DNA of 64,000 nucleotides from JAHZKN01 sp965250205 (lineage in GTDB: Bacteria > Pseudomonadota > Alphaproteobacteria > Rhizobiales > Hyphomicrobiaceae): NCBI GenBank assembly GCA_965250205.1, contig CBDFNK010000023.1:310001-374000 (forward strand), given 5' to 3'. Each line of letters opens with the position of its first letter. Positions within the stretch are counted from its first letter, which is position 1. Below, piece by piece: positions 33,587 to 43,333 of this stretch. A model generated the notes under the pieces. It worked only from the letters and a program-made list of their open reading frames with translations, did not search any database and was not told the origin of the DNA. The position numbers and the translations under genes were made by a program.

Positions 33587-36199
33587 ATGACCCGGGTGAC
33601 ACGCGCTTCGACGAGGAAACTGAAGAGGCCGATGAGAGCCCCAACGCTACCACCTCCTGTGCAGCAAAAGCCGCACAAAAAGCACAAGCGGCGTAGTCGC
33701 AGCTTATTGCTGAGTTTTCTCGGCTACAGCTTCGGTGCTGGCGTTGCATTGTTCCTCATTGCTTCAGCGGTTGTCGCCTACGTGTTTTATGATGCGTCAC
33801 GTGATCTGCCGAGTTACGAAAGTTTGGCGAGCTATGAGCCTCCGGTGATGACGCGCATCCATGCCCACAACGGCGCATTGATTGCGGAGTACGCGAAAGA
33901 GCGGCGCATTTTTGTGCCGATCAACACCGTGCCCAAGCTTGTTACGTCAGCGTTTTTATCAGCTGAGGACAGTCGTTTTTACGAACACGGTGGGCTGGAT
34001 TTTCAAGGTATCGCACGCGCTGTCTTTAAAATGGTGCAGGCAAAGATTGAGGGCGTAAATCGTCGCCCTGAAGGCGCCTCAACAATTACTCAGCAGGTAG
34101 CGAAAAACTTTTTGCTGACCAACAAGCGCACGCTAGATCGTAAAATCAAGGAAGCTATTCTGGCGATCCGTATCGAGCGCGCCTACACCAAAGACAAAAT
34201 TCTCGAGCTTTATCTTAATGAGATTTATCTTGGCATTGGCTCTTATGGTGTCGCGGCAGCAGCGCTCAACTACTTCAACAAGGAGTTGAAGGATCTAACG
34301 ATAGAAGAAGCGGCGTATCTGGCTGCTTTGCCAAAAGCGCCGAACAACTACCACCCGTTTCGCCACACCAAACGGGCAACAATCCGGCGGGACTGGGTGC
34401 TAAGCCAGATGTACAAAAATGGTTACATCACCAACGAACGATATGAACAGGCACGCAAACAACCATTGAAGGTCAACTTCCGCACAACAGGGGCGCATAT
34501 TTTCGCAGCTGAATATTTTGCAGAAGAAGTACGCCGGTCTTTGTTGGCGGAATACGGAGAGAAAAAACTCTACACCGGTGGCCTTTCAGTGCGCACCACG
34601 CTTGAACCGCGCTTGCAAGGGCTTGCCAAGAAAGCGCTGATGAATGGCCTTGTTGCGTTTGACCGACGCAAGGGTTGGCGCGGGCCGGTGTCAAAAATTG
34701 ATATCAAGGGTGATTGGGGGGTCGCTCTTGGCAAGATTGATTCACCGACAGATATCTTTCCATGGCGTTTAGGTGTCGTGCTTGATGTTCAACCCAAAAA
34801 AGCCATCGTCGGTTTGAAGCCTGGCAAAACGCAGGCTGGAAAAATTGTCAAAGGCCGGGAAGCAATTGAACTCAAGTTCAGCGAAGTGAAGTGGGCAAAA
34901 CGCAAAGGCAAAAGAGCGCCCAAATCTGTACAAAGCGTGGTCTCAGCCGGTGACGTAATCTACGTTGCGCCAAAGGACTCCACAAAGCTTGAGGGGGTCT
35001 GGACGTTAATGCAGATCCCTGAGGTCAGTGGCGGACTTGTCGCGATGGACCCGCATACCGGCCGTGTGCTTGCCATCGCTGGCGGTTTTTCATTCGACAT
35101 GAGCCAGTTTGACCGCGCCGTGCAGGCCAAGCGTCAGCCCGGGTCATCCTTCAAGCCGGTTGTCTACGCCGCTGCATTGGATAATGGCTACAAGCCGACG
35201 TCGATTATTCTCGATGCACCAATTGAAATTGAACAGGGTCCGGGCAAGGAAATATGGCGTCCTGAAAACTACAATAAGAAGAGTTCGTATGGGCCGACTA
35301 CACTCAGAACCGGCATTGAAAAATCCCGCAACCAGATGACGGTGCGACTTGCCCAGGACATGGGTATGCCGTTGATCACCGAGTATTCGCGACGCTTTGG
35401 CGTCTATGATGACTTGCTGCCAGTTCTGTCGATGTCGCTTGGGGCCGGTGAAACCACTTTGTTGCGCATGGTGACCGCCTACTCTGTATTTGCCAATGGC
35501 GGCAAGCGGGTGCGCGCCACGTTGATTGACCGCATCCAGGATCGCTGGGGCAAAGCCATTTGGCAGCATGATCGGCGTACCTGCAGCCAATGTGTTGTTG
35601 TTGATTGGCAGGGCGGGATTCCAGAACCGAGACTTTCTGATGATCGCCGCCAGATTATTGATCCCCACACTGCGTTTCAAATGACGTCAATGTTGGAAGG
35701 TGTTGTCCAGCGCGGCACGGCAACGCGCTTGAAAAAACTCAACATGCCGCTCGCTGGTAAAACCGGCACCACCAACGAAGAAAAAGACGCTTGGTTCATT
35801 GGCTTTTCACCCGACCTCGTTGTCGGTGTCTACGTCGGTTTTGATACGCCCAAACCGATGGGCAAAGGCCAAACAGGTAGCACGGTTGCTGCACCAATTT
35901 TTGGCGCGTTTATGAAAATGGCCCAGGCAGGCAAACCTGTAACGCCATTTCGTGTGCCTCCTGGTATTCGTTTGGTAGAGGTCAATGCGCGCACAGGTCT
36001 GCGTGCCGCCCCTGGTGACCCCGCCACCACCCTGGAGGCCTTCAAGCCCAACGAGTATCCAGATGACGCCTATTCGGTTATAGGCTTTTCCGAAACCGTG
36101 GGTGCTGATGGCCAGCCAAATGCGGGTGCCAACTGGCAAACCGGCCCGGCCCCACGCCGACCAAGTTCAATTGGTGCTGGCCGCGGCGGCCTCTGGTAA
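33587..36199 (+). CDS. mrcA: Class A penicillin-binding protein 1A
   Basis: 870 residues. Bifunctional peptidoglycan synthase of the inner membrane. A basic cytoplasmic tail precedes one membrane helix (about 45-68: SFGAGVALFLIASAVVAYVF). Glycosyltransferase GT51: AFLSAEDSRFYEHGGLDFQG (catalytic Glu), GASTITQQVAKN, EAILAIRIERAYTKDKILELYLN and the YFNKEL helix. An OB-like insert (about 370-465) follows. Transpeptidase: active-site serine in QPGSSFKPVVYAAAL, the SRN motif in KSRNQMTVRLAQDMG, and GKTGTTNEEKDAWFIGF. The alternative start MRAPTLPPP (33632) has an AAGAGG before it. The lid and all catalytic boxes are intact. Sits between amiC and prfB. Confidence 0.95.
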   Translation: MTRVTRASTRKLKRPMRAPTLPPPVQQKPHKKHKRRSRSLLLSFLGYSFGAGVALFLIASAVVAYVFYDASRDLPSYESLASYEPPVMTRIHAHNGALIAEYAKERRIFVPINTVPKLVTSAFLSAEDSRFYEHGGLDFQGIARAVFKMVQAKIEGVNRRPEGASTITQQVAKNFLLTNKRTLDRKIKEAILAIRIERAYTKDKILELYLNEIYLGIGSYGVAAAALNYFNKELKDLTIEEAAYLAALPKAPNNYHPFRHTKRATIRRDWVLSQMYKNGYITNERYEQARKQPLKVNFRTTGAHIFAAEYFAEEVRRSLLAEYGEKKLYTGGLSVRTTLEPRLQGLAKKALMNGLVAFDRRKGWRGPVSKIDIKGDWGVALGKIDSPTDIFPWRLGVVLDVQPKKAIVGLKPGKTQAGKIVKGREAIELKFSEVKWAKRKGKRAPKSVQSVVSAGDVIYVAPKDSTKLEGVWTLMQIPEVSGGLVAMDPHTGRVLAIAGGFSFDMSQFDRAVQAKRQPGSSFKPVVYAAALDNGYKPTSIILDAPIEIEQGPGKEIWRPENYNKKSSYGPTTLRTGIEKSRNQMTVRLAQDMGMPLITEYSRRFGVYDDLLPVLSMSLGAGETTLLRMVTAYSVFANGGKRVRATLIDRIQDRWGKAIWQHDRRTCSQCVVVDWQGGIPEPRLSDDRRQIIDPHTAFQMTSMLEGVVQRGTATRLKKLNMPLAGKTGTTNEEKDAWFIGFSPDLVVGVYVGFDTPKPMGKGQTGSTVAAPIFGAFMKMAQAGKPVTPFRVPPGIRLVEVNARTGLRAAPGDPATTLEAFKPNEYPDDAYSVIGFSETVGADGQPNAGANWQTGPAPRRPSSIGAGRGGLW

Positions 36200-36336
36200 A
36201 GTCTTCCTGAATTGAATGGCCTTCAAATTTTTCTGTGCGTCTCTACGCTTGCGCCGATACGCGCGTTTGCACCTTGCTGCTGACGGCCCTATTATGCAAA
36301 CAACTCCCAACTTTGTTTAAGCCGAGGAGGCCCGCA

Positions 36337-37471
36337 ATGCGCGCTGAAGCGCAAAAACTTGTCGAATCTATTGAGGAGGCGCTGGCTCTCCTGAGGAGGC
36401 ATCTTTGACCCGGCGCAAGCCGAGGCGCGTCTGGCCGAGCTCAATCACCAAGCCGAACACCCAGACCTTTGGAATGACCCTGCCAAGGCACAAGCTCTCA
36501 TGCGTCAGCGCCAGCAGTTGGACGAGGCGCTGAACGTTCTCAAGACTTTGGAAACGGATCTTGATGATGCGCGCACGCTCGTTGAGCTTGGTGAAATGGA
36601 GGGCGATAAGGACACCATCAAGGAAGGCGAGACCGCGCTTGCGCGCATTGTTGAAGATGTTCAAAAGCGCAGCGTTGAAGCGCTCCTTTCAGGTGAAGCT
36701 GACGCAAACAACACATACTTAGAAGTTCATGCCGGTGCCGGTGGAACAGAGAGCCAGGACTGGGCGCAAATGTTGCTGCGCATGTATATGCGCTGGGCTG
36801 AGCGTCGCGGCTTCACTGTCAAACTAATTGATGAAAGCGCTGGTGAAGAAGCCGGTATCAAGTCGGCAACCCTCGAGATCAACGGTGATAAGGCGTTTGG
36901 CTGGCTGAAGACGGAAACCGGCGTGCACCGCTTGGTACGCATCTCACCATTTGATTCCAATGCGCGGCGCCATACGAGTTTTGCTTCCGTCGGCGTTTAT
37001 CCGGTGATTGATGACAGTATTGAAATCGATATCAATCCGTCTGATCTCGACATTTCATTTACGCGCTCAAGTGGTGCAGGTGGTCAGCATGTCAACAGAA
37101 CAGAATCGGCAGTGCGTATTGTTCACAAACCATCCGGTATCGCGATCTTTGCCCAAGAGCAGCGCTCACAGCATCAAAATCGTGACATCGCCATGAAGCG
37201 TCTCAAAGCTAGGCTTTATGACCTGGAATTGAAAAAGCGCGAAATACAGGCGATGGAAGAGAATGCGGCCAAGTCAGATATTGGCTGGGGGCATCAGATC
37301 CGGTCATATGTTCTGCAGCCGTACCAGTTGGTCAAGGACCTGCGCACAGGCCAGCAAAGTTCAGATCCTTCTGCCGTACTTGATGGCGAATTGGACCCGT
37401 TTATTGAAGCCGCCCTCGCCCACCGACTTGAAGGCGGCCGAGATGCCGTTGAGGTTGAAGATGTCGTCTAA
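36337..37471 (+). CDS. prfB: Peptide chain release factor 2, with programmed +1 frameshift
   Basis: RF2 releases peptides at UGA and UAA. Translation starts at 36337 (GAGGAGG 6 bases upstream), reads 23 codons (MRAEAQKLVESIEEALAL...) to CTT TGA at 36403-36408, then must slip +1 into the 355-codon main frame beginning DPAQAEARLAELNHQAEHP. The total is 377 residues. The main frame has the stop-codon recognition tripeptide SPF in VRISPFDSNARRH and the GGQ loop SSGAGGQHVNRTESAVRI. This is the classic RF2 autoregulation: low RF2 lets the ribosome pause and shift. Not a mutation. The downstream gene starts 68 bases later. Confidence 0.97.
36394..36409 (+). promoter_or_regulatory. RF2 programmed +1 frameshift site
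   Basis: AGGAGGCATCTTTGAC: an internal Shine-Dalgarno (AGGAGG) exactly three bases before CTT, then TGA C. The spacing equals that of the E. coli prfB site, which makes slippage on CUU-U effective. Confidence 0.96.
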
Positions 37472-37539
37472 GCTGATACTCAATTGCGATTATTTAATCG
37501 GCGACTTTGATGCTGGCCTAGTGCACAAGTGGGCGCGCG

Positions 37540-38436
37540 ATGTCTGAAGCACCAAGACTTAACATCCTAGAAACCGGCGGGTTTTCGGACTATGCGCTAC
37601 TGGACAGTGGCGGCGGGCGTAAACTTGAACGCTTTGGCACGATTGTTTTGGATCGCCCCGAAGCGCAAGCCATGTGGCAGCCGGCATTGGGGGTCAATGA
37701 TTGGCGCCAGGCGCATGGCATTTTCTCAGGCTCAGACAATGACGAGCAGCGTGGCAAGTGGCAGCTCCAAAAGCCGACCCCTGACGCTTGGCCGGTGTAT
37801 GTTGACCGTGTAAAAATGGAATGTCGGACGCAAGGGCTCTGGCATCTAGGGCTGTTTCCAGAACAGCTGCCGCATTGGATGTGGTTGAAGGAGCGCATTG
37901 AAGCTGGTGGCGCGCGAGGCCACAAACTGCGCGTTCTAAATCTGTTCGCCTATACAGGCGCGGCATCGCTCATTGCAGCGGCTTCGGGGGCAGAAGTCAC
38001 CCACGTTGATGCTTCAAAGAAAGCCATTGCGTGGGCCAAAGACAATCAGGTGGCCTCGCACCTTGATGACGCCAAGGTGCGCTGGATTTTGGATGACGCC
38101 TCAAAGTTCGTTGCTCGGGAAGTCCGGCGCGGAAAAACCTACGATGTTATTTTGATTGACCCACCCAAGTTCGGTCGCGGACCCAATGGTGAAGTCTGGG
38201 ATCTTTTTCAATCGTTGCCTGGATTACTGCAAGATTGCGCCAAGCTCTTGAACGATGGGTCTGCCGCACTCATTTTGACCGTCTATGCCATTCGGGCCTC
38301 AAGCCTCGCGTTTTATGAGCTTGGTCAGCAGGTGCTGCGCGGCCAAGGCGGCGCTTATGAATGCGGGGAACTGGCTATTCGCTCTGAGGCCGGTCAATTG
38401 TTGCCGACTTCGCTCTATCTCAGGTGGACACGGTGA
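37540..38436 (+). CDS. Class I SAM-dependent methyltransferase (RlmI/RlmK-like)
   Basis: 298 residues. The N-terminal part (LLDSGGGRKLERFGTIVLDR, QGLWHLGLFPEQLPHWMWL) matches SAM methyltransferases related to rRNA m5C enzymes of the RlmI group, though the PUA domain is absent. The SAM-binding motif is LRVLNLFAYTGAASLIAAASGA (in two parts, about 128-149), with acidic VTHVDASKKAIAWAKDN, and the catalytic-type motif IDPPKFGRGPNGEVWDL near residue 205. Target RNA unknown. One base separates its stop from the next methyltransferase gene, so the pair is an operon. Confidence 0.88.
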   Translation: MSEAPRLNILETGGFSDYALLDSGGGRKLERFGTIVLDRPEAQAMWQPALGVNDWRQAHGIFSGSDNDEQRGKWQLQKPTPDAWPVYVDRVKMECRTQGLWHLGLFPEQLPHWMWLKERIEAGGARGHKLRVLNLFAYTGAASLIAAASGAEVTHVDASKKAIAWAKDNQVASHLDDAKVRWILDDASKFVAREVRRGKTYDVILIDPPKFGRGPNGEVWDLFQSLPGLLQDCAKLLNDGSAALILTVYAIRASSLAFYELGQQVLRGQGGAYECGELAIRSEAGQLLPTSLYLRWTR

Positions 38437-38437
38437 C

Positions 38438-39280
38438 ATGCCAACACGACCTGTCAGTCCAGATCAGCCGTTGGTGATTACGAGCCTGCAGAATGAGCGC
38501 ATCAAAGCTATTCGTGCACTTGATATGCGCAAAGAGCGTAAATCTACAGGCCTGTTTGTTGCCGAGGGTACGTCGGTCCTGGTGATGGCTGAAGAACGCG
38601 GCATTGCACCTGAAACCATTGTGCGACTGGCCGACAACACTGACGAGCCACAGCGGGCTAAAGAGGTGTGTGCCTGGGCGGCGGGACAAGGTGCAAACAC
38701 TCTTTTGGTGACAGCGCGTGTGCTCGGAAAACTCGCCAACAAGGACAACCCGCAATCTTTGCTGGGTGTGTTTCGCCAACGCTGGGCTGAGCTGCCCAAT
38801 GTTGCTCAAGAAAAGCTGGATGACGTTTGGTTAGCGCTTGAAGAAGTCCGCGATCCTGGCAACCTCGGCACCATGATCCGCACAGCAGACGCTGTCGGCG
38901 CAAGCGGTATCATTCTGATCGGGACCTGTTGTGACCCGTACGCGCGCGAGTGTGTGCGCGCAACGATGGGTTCAATTTTTTCTATGCCTTTGGTGCGCGC
39001 GAGGCGTGAGGAATTTGTTGCTTGGCGCAAAAGCTGGGCCGGTGATGTCGTGGCAACGCATTTGAAGGGGGGGCAGGATTTTCGCGAGGTCAGCTATCAG
39101 GGACCAGTATTGCTGGTGATGGGAAGCGAAGGTCCTGGCCTCAGTGAACAGCTTGTAGGCGAGGCCACCAAAGTGGTGCACATTCCGATGGCGGGCCAAC
39201 TGGACAGTTTGAATTTGGCTGTTGCAAGCGCACTTGCGCTTTATGAAATCAAGCGACCCATCTTAGGCGGCAAGGGCTAA
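38438..39280 (+). CDS. TrmH/SpoU-family RNA 2'-O-methyltransferase
   Basis: 280 residues from the ATG at 38438, one base after the preceding stop; the larger frame from 38285 lies inside that gene. An N-terminal substrate-binding domain (ITSLQNERIKAIRALDMRKE, GLFVAEGTSVLVMAEERG) resembles the L30e-like part of TrmH relatives such as RlmB. The SPOUT core has ALEEVRDPGNLGTMIRTADA (motif 1, with Asn and Arg), VMGSEGPGLSEQ (motif 2) and IPMAGQLDSLNLAVASALAL (motif 3, catalytic region; the usual VxSLNVSVA reads LDSLNLAVA). Knotted SAM site expected. The RNA target cannot be told. Confidence 0.92.
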   Translation: MPTRPVSPDQPLVITSLQNERIKAIRALDMRKERKSTGLFVAEGTSVLVMAEERGIAPETIVRLADNTDEPQRAKEVCAWAAGQGANTLLVTARVLGKLANKDNPQSLLGVFRQRWAELPNVAQEKLDDVWLALEEVRDPGNLGTMIRTADAVGASGIILIGTCCDPYARECVRATMGSIFSMPLVRARREEFVAWRKSWAGDVVATHLKGGQDFREVSYQGPVLLVMGSEGPGLSEQLVGEATKVVHIPMAGQLDSLNLAVASALALYEIKRPILGGKG

Positions 39281-39323
39281 TCAGCTTTAGCAGGCGCAAC
39301 CGCGTTTGGTGTTTCTCGACCCC

Positions 39324-39848
39324 TTACGATGCGCTTGGCCACATCGTCATGGCGATAGCGGCACCCGCTCCGCAGATCAGCAAAAACCATTGCGTACCGC
39401 GGCGTATTTTTGCACGGCGATTTTCGCGACGGGCTTTTTTGAGCCAACGAAGACTGCTTTTTGATGGCGACTGGGCTTTGTCCTCAATCGGATCGGTTGA
39501 GACCCAAAAGAAGCCCGTCCTACGTCGATTGCTCTCTACGTTGTTTATTGTTGAGGCGGCTCGCAGTGTATTTTTTTTCATGAAGGGTGTTGGTGGCGTA
39601 GGCTTGGCAGCGTTGGCCTGGGCGGAGGTGTGCGTTCCATTTCTTGCGTTGCGAAATTCATCTCCGTGTCGACGTTCTGTTGATTTTTTTGTCAGGACTT
39701 TTTTGAGTGCCTGGGAGAGGCGCTGTTCCTCTTGCGACGGACCGCCAGCCAATGAGGTCTGGTTTTCATGGGGCTGGCCTTGAGATGGCAAGGAGGCGGA
39801 CTTGTCTGAGGCGGACTTGTCCTCCGCGCGAGGGGTTAAACAAAACAT
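39324..39848 (-). CDS. Unknown protein with C-terminal membrane helix
   Basis: 174 residues. Mostly polar and disordered (Lys/Arg/Ser/Thr/Gln), with a basic stretch KKARRENRRAKIRRGTQW just before one C-terminal membrane helix (FLLICGAGAAIAMTMW). This gives a tail-anchored topology with the bulk in the cytoplasm. An imperfect duplication DKSASDKSAS near the start reflects a short DNA repeat at about 39790-39825. No family recognised. Converges with the TrmH-type gene. May start at a later Met. Confidence 0.5.
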   Translation of the reverse strand: MFCLTPRAEDKSASDKSASLPSQGQPHENQTSLAGGPSQEEQRLSQALKKVLTKKSTERRHGDEFRNARNGTHTSAQANAAKPTPPTPFMKKNTLRAASTINNVESNRRRTGFFWVSTDPIEDKAQSPSKSSLRWLKKARRENRRAKIRRGTQWFLLICGAGAAIAMTMWPSAS

Positions 39849-40099
39849 ACCCCAGCCTCCCCTCTGCGGGCAGACTGCGCCAATGCCTGAGGTTTAAAGA
39901 GGCAATGGACTTTAAAGAGATGGAGGACAATACGATTCATGTCTGCACAGGCTTCTGGCTGTCGCCATTGGCCCAGACCCGCCGCACGTCTGGAATTGTT
40001 TTTTTGTATGGGCCAACCCTCAATTTTGGCCTTAACGGGAAAAGTGTAGTCCAATTGTCTTTGTACGACAAGACTATTCAAAAAGTGCCCAGCATCCCG

Positions 40100-40133
40100 T
40101 TCCCAGTATCCCGTAGTTCCCAGTATCCCGTAG
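40100..40133 (+). repeat. 17-base tandem duplication
   Basis: TTCCCAGTATCCCGTAG occurs twice in a row (40100-40116, 40117-40133), directly against the 5' edge of dispersed element copy B. A further partial unit (AGCATCCCG) precedes it. Confidence 0.85.
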
Positions 40134-40261
40134 AGCCTCGCGCCTTTATCTCGTACTAGCGGGGCTGTTTGCGCGACGCTCTATCCCAAGACTCTATCCT
40201 ATGATTGACGATCAACGTATCTGCTCAAAGTCGAAGCCAACTTTTCACAAGGCCGATCTAG
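40134..40261 (+). repeat. Dispersed intergenic element, copy B
   Basis: Contains GTTTGCGCGACGCTCTATCC, two tandem core units, GACGATCAACGTATCTGCTC and ends GGCCGATCTAG. The 3' stem is weakened (GGCCGATC instead of GGTTGATC). Lies in the 555-base gap before nnrU; nothing else is seen in that gap (39849-40404). Confidence 0.85.
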
Positions 40262-40404
40262 GTTGGCAGAAACAGCTGACAAGATACGAGAATTTATGCC
40301 TTGAGCCTCAAGTGACTCTGTTCAAGTTGGGCGTAGGTCATTTGATTTTATGTGGCGGTTAGGGCTAGTTCGTTGCAGCGACAAAATAAGGAGATGAAAC
40401 GCAT

Positions 40405-40998
40405 ATGATACCGATGATTATAGGCTTGGGGATTTTTCTTGGTGTGCATTTGTTGCCGACATCACCAGATTTGCGGCAGGGACTGGTCAATCGCTATGGC
40501 GAAACGGCCTATAAGATTGGTTTTGCGCTGATATCGCTTGTCGGTTTTGTGTTGATTGTGGTTGGCTTTCACAAGCTTCAATTGCACCCAGAAAAGGCTG
40601 GTCCATTGTGGGATCCACCTGCTTGGACACGCCATGTCGCACACCTTTTGATGCTGCCGGCGCTGATTGTGCTTGCGGCGAGCTATATTCCATCGCGCAT
40701 TCGCAGCGCGCTCAAACATCCGATGCTGGTATCGATCAAGCTTTGGGCGCTGGCGCATTTGATTGTAGCCGGTAGCAGCCTTGCGGCTCTTATCCTGTTT
40801 GGGGCATTTCTTGCCTATGCTGTTTTTGATCGCATTTCCTACAAGCGCCGCGTAAGCGCTGGCGGGCCTGCAGCACCATCATCGTTGATGGGCGACTTTG
40901 CGGCGATTGCGATTGGAAGTGCCGTTTATGCGGCCCTCTTGTTGGGCGGGCACCAGTGGCTTATCGGTGTACCGGTATCCAACATTTCGCTGTTCTAG
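40405..40998 (+). CDS. NnrU family membrane protein
   Basis: 197 residues, about six membrane helices. Family hallmarks are the N-terminal GLGIFLGVHLLPT (conserved His in the first helix), RYGETAYKIGFALISL and LWDPPAWTRHVAHLLMLPAL (about 72-92), ending in a helix with GGHQWLIGVPV. NnrU was named from a denitrification cluster in Rhodobacter but is widespread; it is related to NnrU/isoprenoid-methyltransferase-like membrane proteins and its function is not settled. GGAG lies 9-10 bases before the more internal ATG at 40405. The stop codon TAG falls in the CTAGAG that starts element copy C. Confidence 0.9.
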   Translation: MIPMIIGLGIFLGVHLLPTSPDLRQGLVNRYGETAYKIGFALISLVGFVLIVVGFHKLQLHPEKAGPLWDPPAWTRHVAHLLMLPALIVLAASYIPSRIRSALKHPMLVSIKLWALAHLIVAGSSLAALILFGAFLAYAVFDRISYKRRVSAGGPAAPSSLMGDFAAIAIGSAVYAALLLGGHQWLIGVPVSNISLF

Positions 40999-41141
40999 AG
41001 CGTCTGTGCCTTTTGTTGTACACAGTGAAGCTATTTGCGCGACGCTCTGGCCCATGACTCTATCTGATGACTCTATCCTATGATTGGCGATCAACTTATC
41101 TGCTCAAAGTCGCGTTCCAACTTTTCACAAGGTTGATCTAG
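40995..41141 (+). repeat. Dispersed intergenic element, copy C
   Basis: Starts CTAGAGCGTC, overlapping the nnrU stop codon, and ends AAGGTTGATCTAG. The 5' arm AGAGCGTC pairs with GACGCTCT at 41041. Three core units follow (CCCATGACTCTAT and variants), then GGCGATCAACTTATCTGCTC. A well-preserved copy. Confidence 0.9.
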
Positions 41142-41180
41142 ATGATCTGTGCAACTTAGACGGATTGAGTGCCAGCATAT

Positions 41181-41210
41181 AAAAAGGGCCAGCGCAAAGC
41201 TGGCCCTTTT
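41181..41210. terminator. Bidirectional rho-independent terminator
   Basis: AAAAAGGGCCAGC-GCAAA-GCTGGCCCTTTT: a nine to ten base GC-rich stem with A-run before and T-run after. It lies between the L,D-transpeptidase stop (minus strand) and nnrU (plus strand), so it can serve both. Confidence 0.92.
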
Positions 41211-41236
41211 GACGAAGTCGGGTTTATTAATCAGAC

Positions 41237-43054
41237 TTATTTCGTCAGAATGATGAAGTCGGTGTGTTGCCCGGTCTCAATGCTCTTTGGATAGTCAGAA
41301 ACGATGATTGAGGAGCCAGCTTTTATCAGGTCTTCAATCTTGTCGCGCGCATCTTGCGAGATTTTGATCCGGTCAAACGCCAAGCGCGCAGGGTTAGCTT
41401 TCGATCGTTGACGGCGCAGCCCTCTCTTCTTGCCATAGCGCTTGCTGTAGCGCGATAGAGCAGTGCCGTTGTAACGCTTGGTTCCGTTTTCAACGGTTAC
41501 GACATTCCATTCGAGTTCGTTGCCATTGGATTTTTTATCGATGGCGGTGAACAAGTGGGTGCCAAGTGCGACCGCTGGGCTGTGGATGGTGACAGGAATA
41601 TCCAACACTGGATACCAGCCTTGACGGGCATAGAGGCGGCCTGTTTTGCCACTGATGAAGATGGAGATTGGTTTAGAGCGCTGCTTTTCTTCTTCCTTGT
41701 AACGGACGATTGCAGTTTTAGCGTTTGCCAAGCGTTTTTTCACTGGCCCCAATTTACCTTTCGCCACTTTGAACGTGCTGGCAGCAAGAGCTACGTTTGC
41801 TGTCAAGCCTGCGATGCGCCGCTGAGCGCCATAGACGGTTTTTTGGGCGGCTTCTGCCGCATCGCTGAGGCGTAGTGCCCGCCTATCGAGTGCCTGCTCA
41901 AGTTCAGCAAACTTTTGCAATCTGTCTGCGGTTTGATTGCGAGAAATGTTGCGATATTTGCGATCAAACTCTTTCAGCTTGCCGTGCGCATTAGCGGCCT
42001 CTGAGGTTGCCTTCTTGGCTTTCTTTTTGCGTGCATTGATAGCGGCCTTGCCCTTGGCGAGGGCGGCCTGGGCTGCCTTTAATTCGGCGGCTGTGCGCTT
42101 GGCATCGATATGAAAGAGGTCAAAAGCCTGCCGTGTCGCGACAAGTTCCTTATCGATACTTGCTTTGCGATTCAAGCGTTTGCTGCGGTAGGTGTTGGCA
42201 CGTTGCGATCGTTTAGGATCATCAAGCGTCGCGACTTGGGTTGCATTTGCGGGCCTGACCCCGATGACGGCACCAAGATCAGAATCGATACGGCTCTCAG
42301 GTTTGGCGGTAGCAACGTCAACCGTTCCGGTTGTTGAGATCGCGGCTTCGGTTGTTGATTGTTCACCGCCTGGGAAGGGTTGGAACAGGCGATCATCATC
42401 AATGAGTGTCGGTTTGACAGGGTCGTCAGCCACAATCACGCGGCCGTGCATGTTTGTGATGCCAAATAGTGTTTTGGCAAACGAGTATGGAAGACGAATG
42501 CAGCCATGCGATGCCGGATAGCCGGGCAACGGACCACCGTGCATAGCAACACCGGACCAAGTGATACGCTGCATGTTGGGCATTGAGGCGCCAGCATAGA
42601 GATTGGAATAGTGCTGCTTATTTTTCTGCAGGATCGTGAAGATGCCTTTGGGCGTGTCCAGGCCACGGCGACCTGACGAAATCGGAGACTCTGCAACAAG
42701 ACCTTGCTTGTCGTGCACATAAACGCGTTGCTTTTTCAGCGAGACTAACACCAGCACATCGCTGACAGGTTCACGCAATTTCTTTGCATATGTGCGGCGT
42801 GACTTGCGTGATCTGGTAACGCGACGGACCCGACGCTTCTTTTTTTTTCGAACATGGCCACGTGGCCGGTAGCGCGGGCCGGTATATCCAAAAGGACTCG
42901 AATAATAATATTGGGCTGTTGCACCCCCGGGCATGGCAATCGTGCCAAGCAAGGCCATGCCCACCACGCAGGCGAGCGTGGCCAATGTCCCGGCAAACAG
43001 GGATGCGCTCCGTTTTAGAACGCGAAATTCGTGTGTCACGATGTTATCCACCAT
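41237..43054 (-). CDS. L,D-transpeptidase (YkuD) with long linker and second YkuD-like region
   Basis: 605 residues, exported (signal helix about 15-45, GGATAQ cleavage region). A very basic stretch (KKKKRRVRRVTRSRKSRR) follows. The YkuD domain (about 95-220) has the catalytic motif MHGGPLPGYPASHGCIRLP with its Cys, forming 3-3 peptidoglycan cross-links or linking lipoproteins. Then comes a long Ala/Lys coiled-coil-like segment (about 290-440, KAKKATSEAANAHGKLKEF). A C-terminal region (ISIFISGKTGRLYARQGW, IPVTIHSPAVALGTHLFTAI, SSIIVSDYPKSIETGQ) resembles a YkuD fold without the HGC motif, so only the first domain should be catalytic. Similar two-part proteins are known in Rhizobiales. Confidence 0.92.
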   Translation of the reverse strand: MVDNIVTHEFRVLKRSASLFAGTLATLACVVGMALLGTIAMPGGATAQYYYSSPFGYTGPRYRPRGHVRKKKKRRVRRVTRSRKSRRTYAKKLREPVSDVLVLVSLKKQRVYVHDKQGLVAESPISSGRRGLDTPKGIFTILQKNKQHYSNLYAGASMPNMQRITWSGVAMHGGPLPGYPASHGCIRLPYSFAKTLFGITNMHGRVIVADDPVKPTLIDDDRLFQPFPGGEQSTTEAAISTTGTVDVATAKPESRIDSDLGAVIGVRPANATQVATLDDPKRSQRANTYRSKRLNRKASIDKELVATRQAFDLFHIDAKRTAAELKAAQAALAKGKAAINARKKKAKKATSEAANAHGKLKEFDRKYRNISRNQTADRLQKFAELEQALDRRALRLSDAAEAAQKTVYGAQRRIAGLTANVALAASTFKVAKGKLGPVKKRLANAKTAIVRYKEEEKQRSKPISIFISGKTGRLYARQGWYPVLDIPVTIHSPAVALGTHLFTAIDKKSNGNELEWNVVTVENGTKRYNGTALSRYSKRYGKKRGLRRQRSKANPARLAFDRIKISQDARDKIEDLIKAGSSIIVSDYPKSIETGQHTDFIILTK

Positions 43055-43333
43055 GGCTCCATAACGTAAAATTGGCTTTGACCAAGATCTATCCCCATCG
43101 CCCTAAATCTTGGTTACCAAAACCTAAGTAGTCCTTGCAACTTGTAGCACTAAAATATGGTTAGGAGGGGGGCTGGGTGTTGCCGCCAATCAACGTTGAC
43201 CTTGATTGGCCTAGCTATTGGTCAATTCGTGCATTTTTGGCTAGTTAGTTGGTCATCACATCACAGTGAGAGACCACTAAAAAAGGCCTATAAACTAGTT
43301 TACTAGCGCCGCGAAAGGATATTTGCGTCCACT

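Noticed and set aside
36337..36408. Premature stop in prfB as a pseudogene mark
   Set aside because: The AGGAGG-N3-CTTTGAC signal is the standard RF2 programmed frameshift site.
39707..40159. 150-residue plus-strand ORF across 39.7-40.2 kb
   Set aside because: It runs antisense to the tail-anchored protein gene and into tandem repeats, with no domain features.
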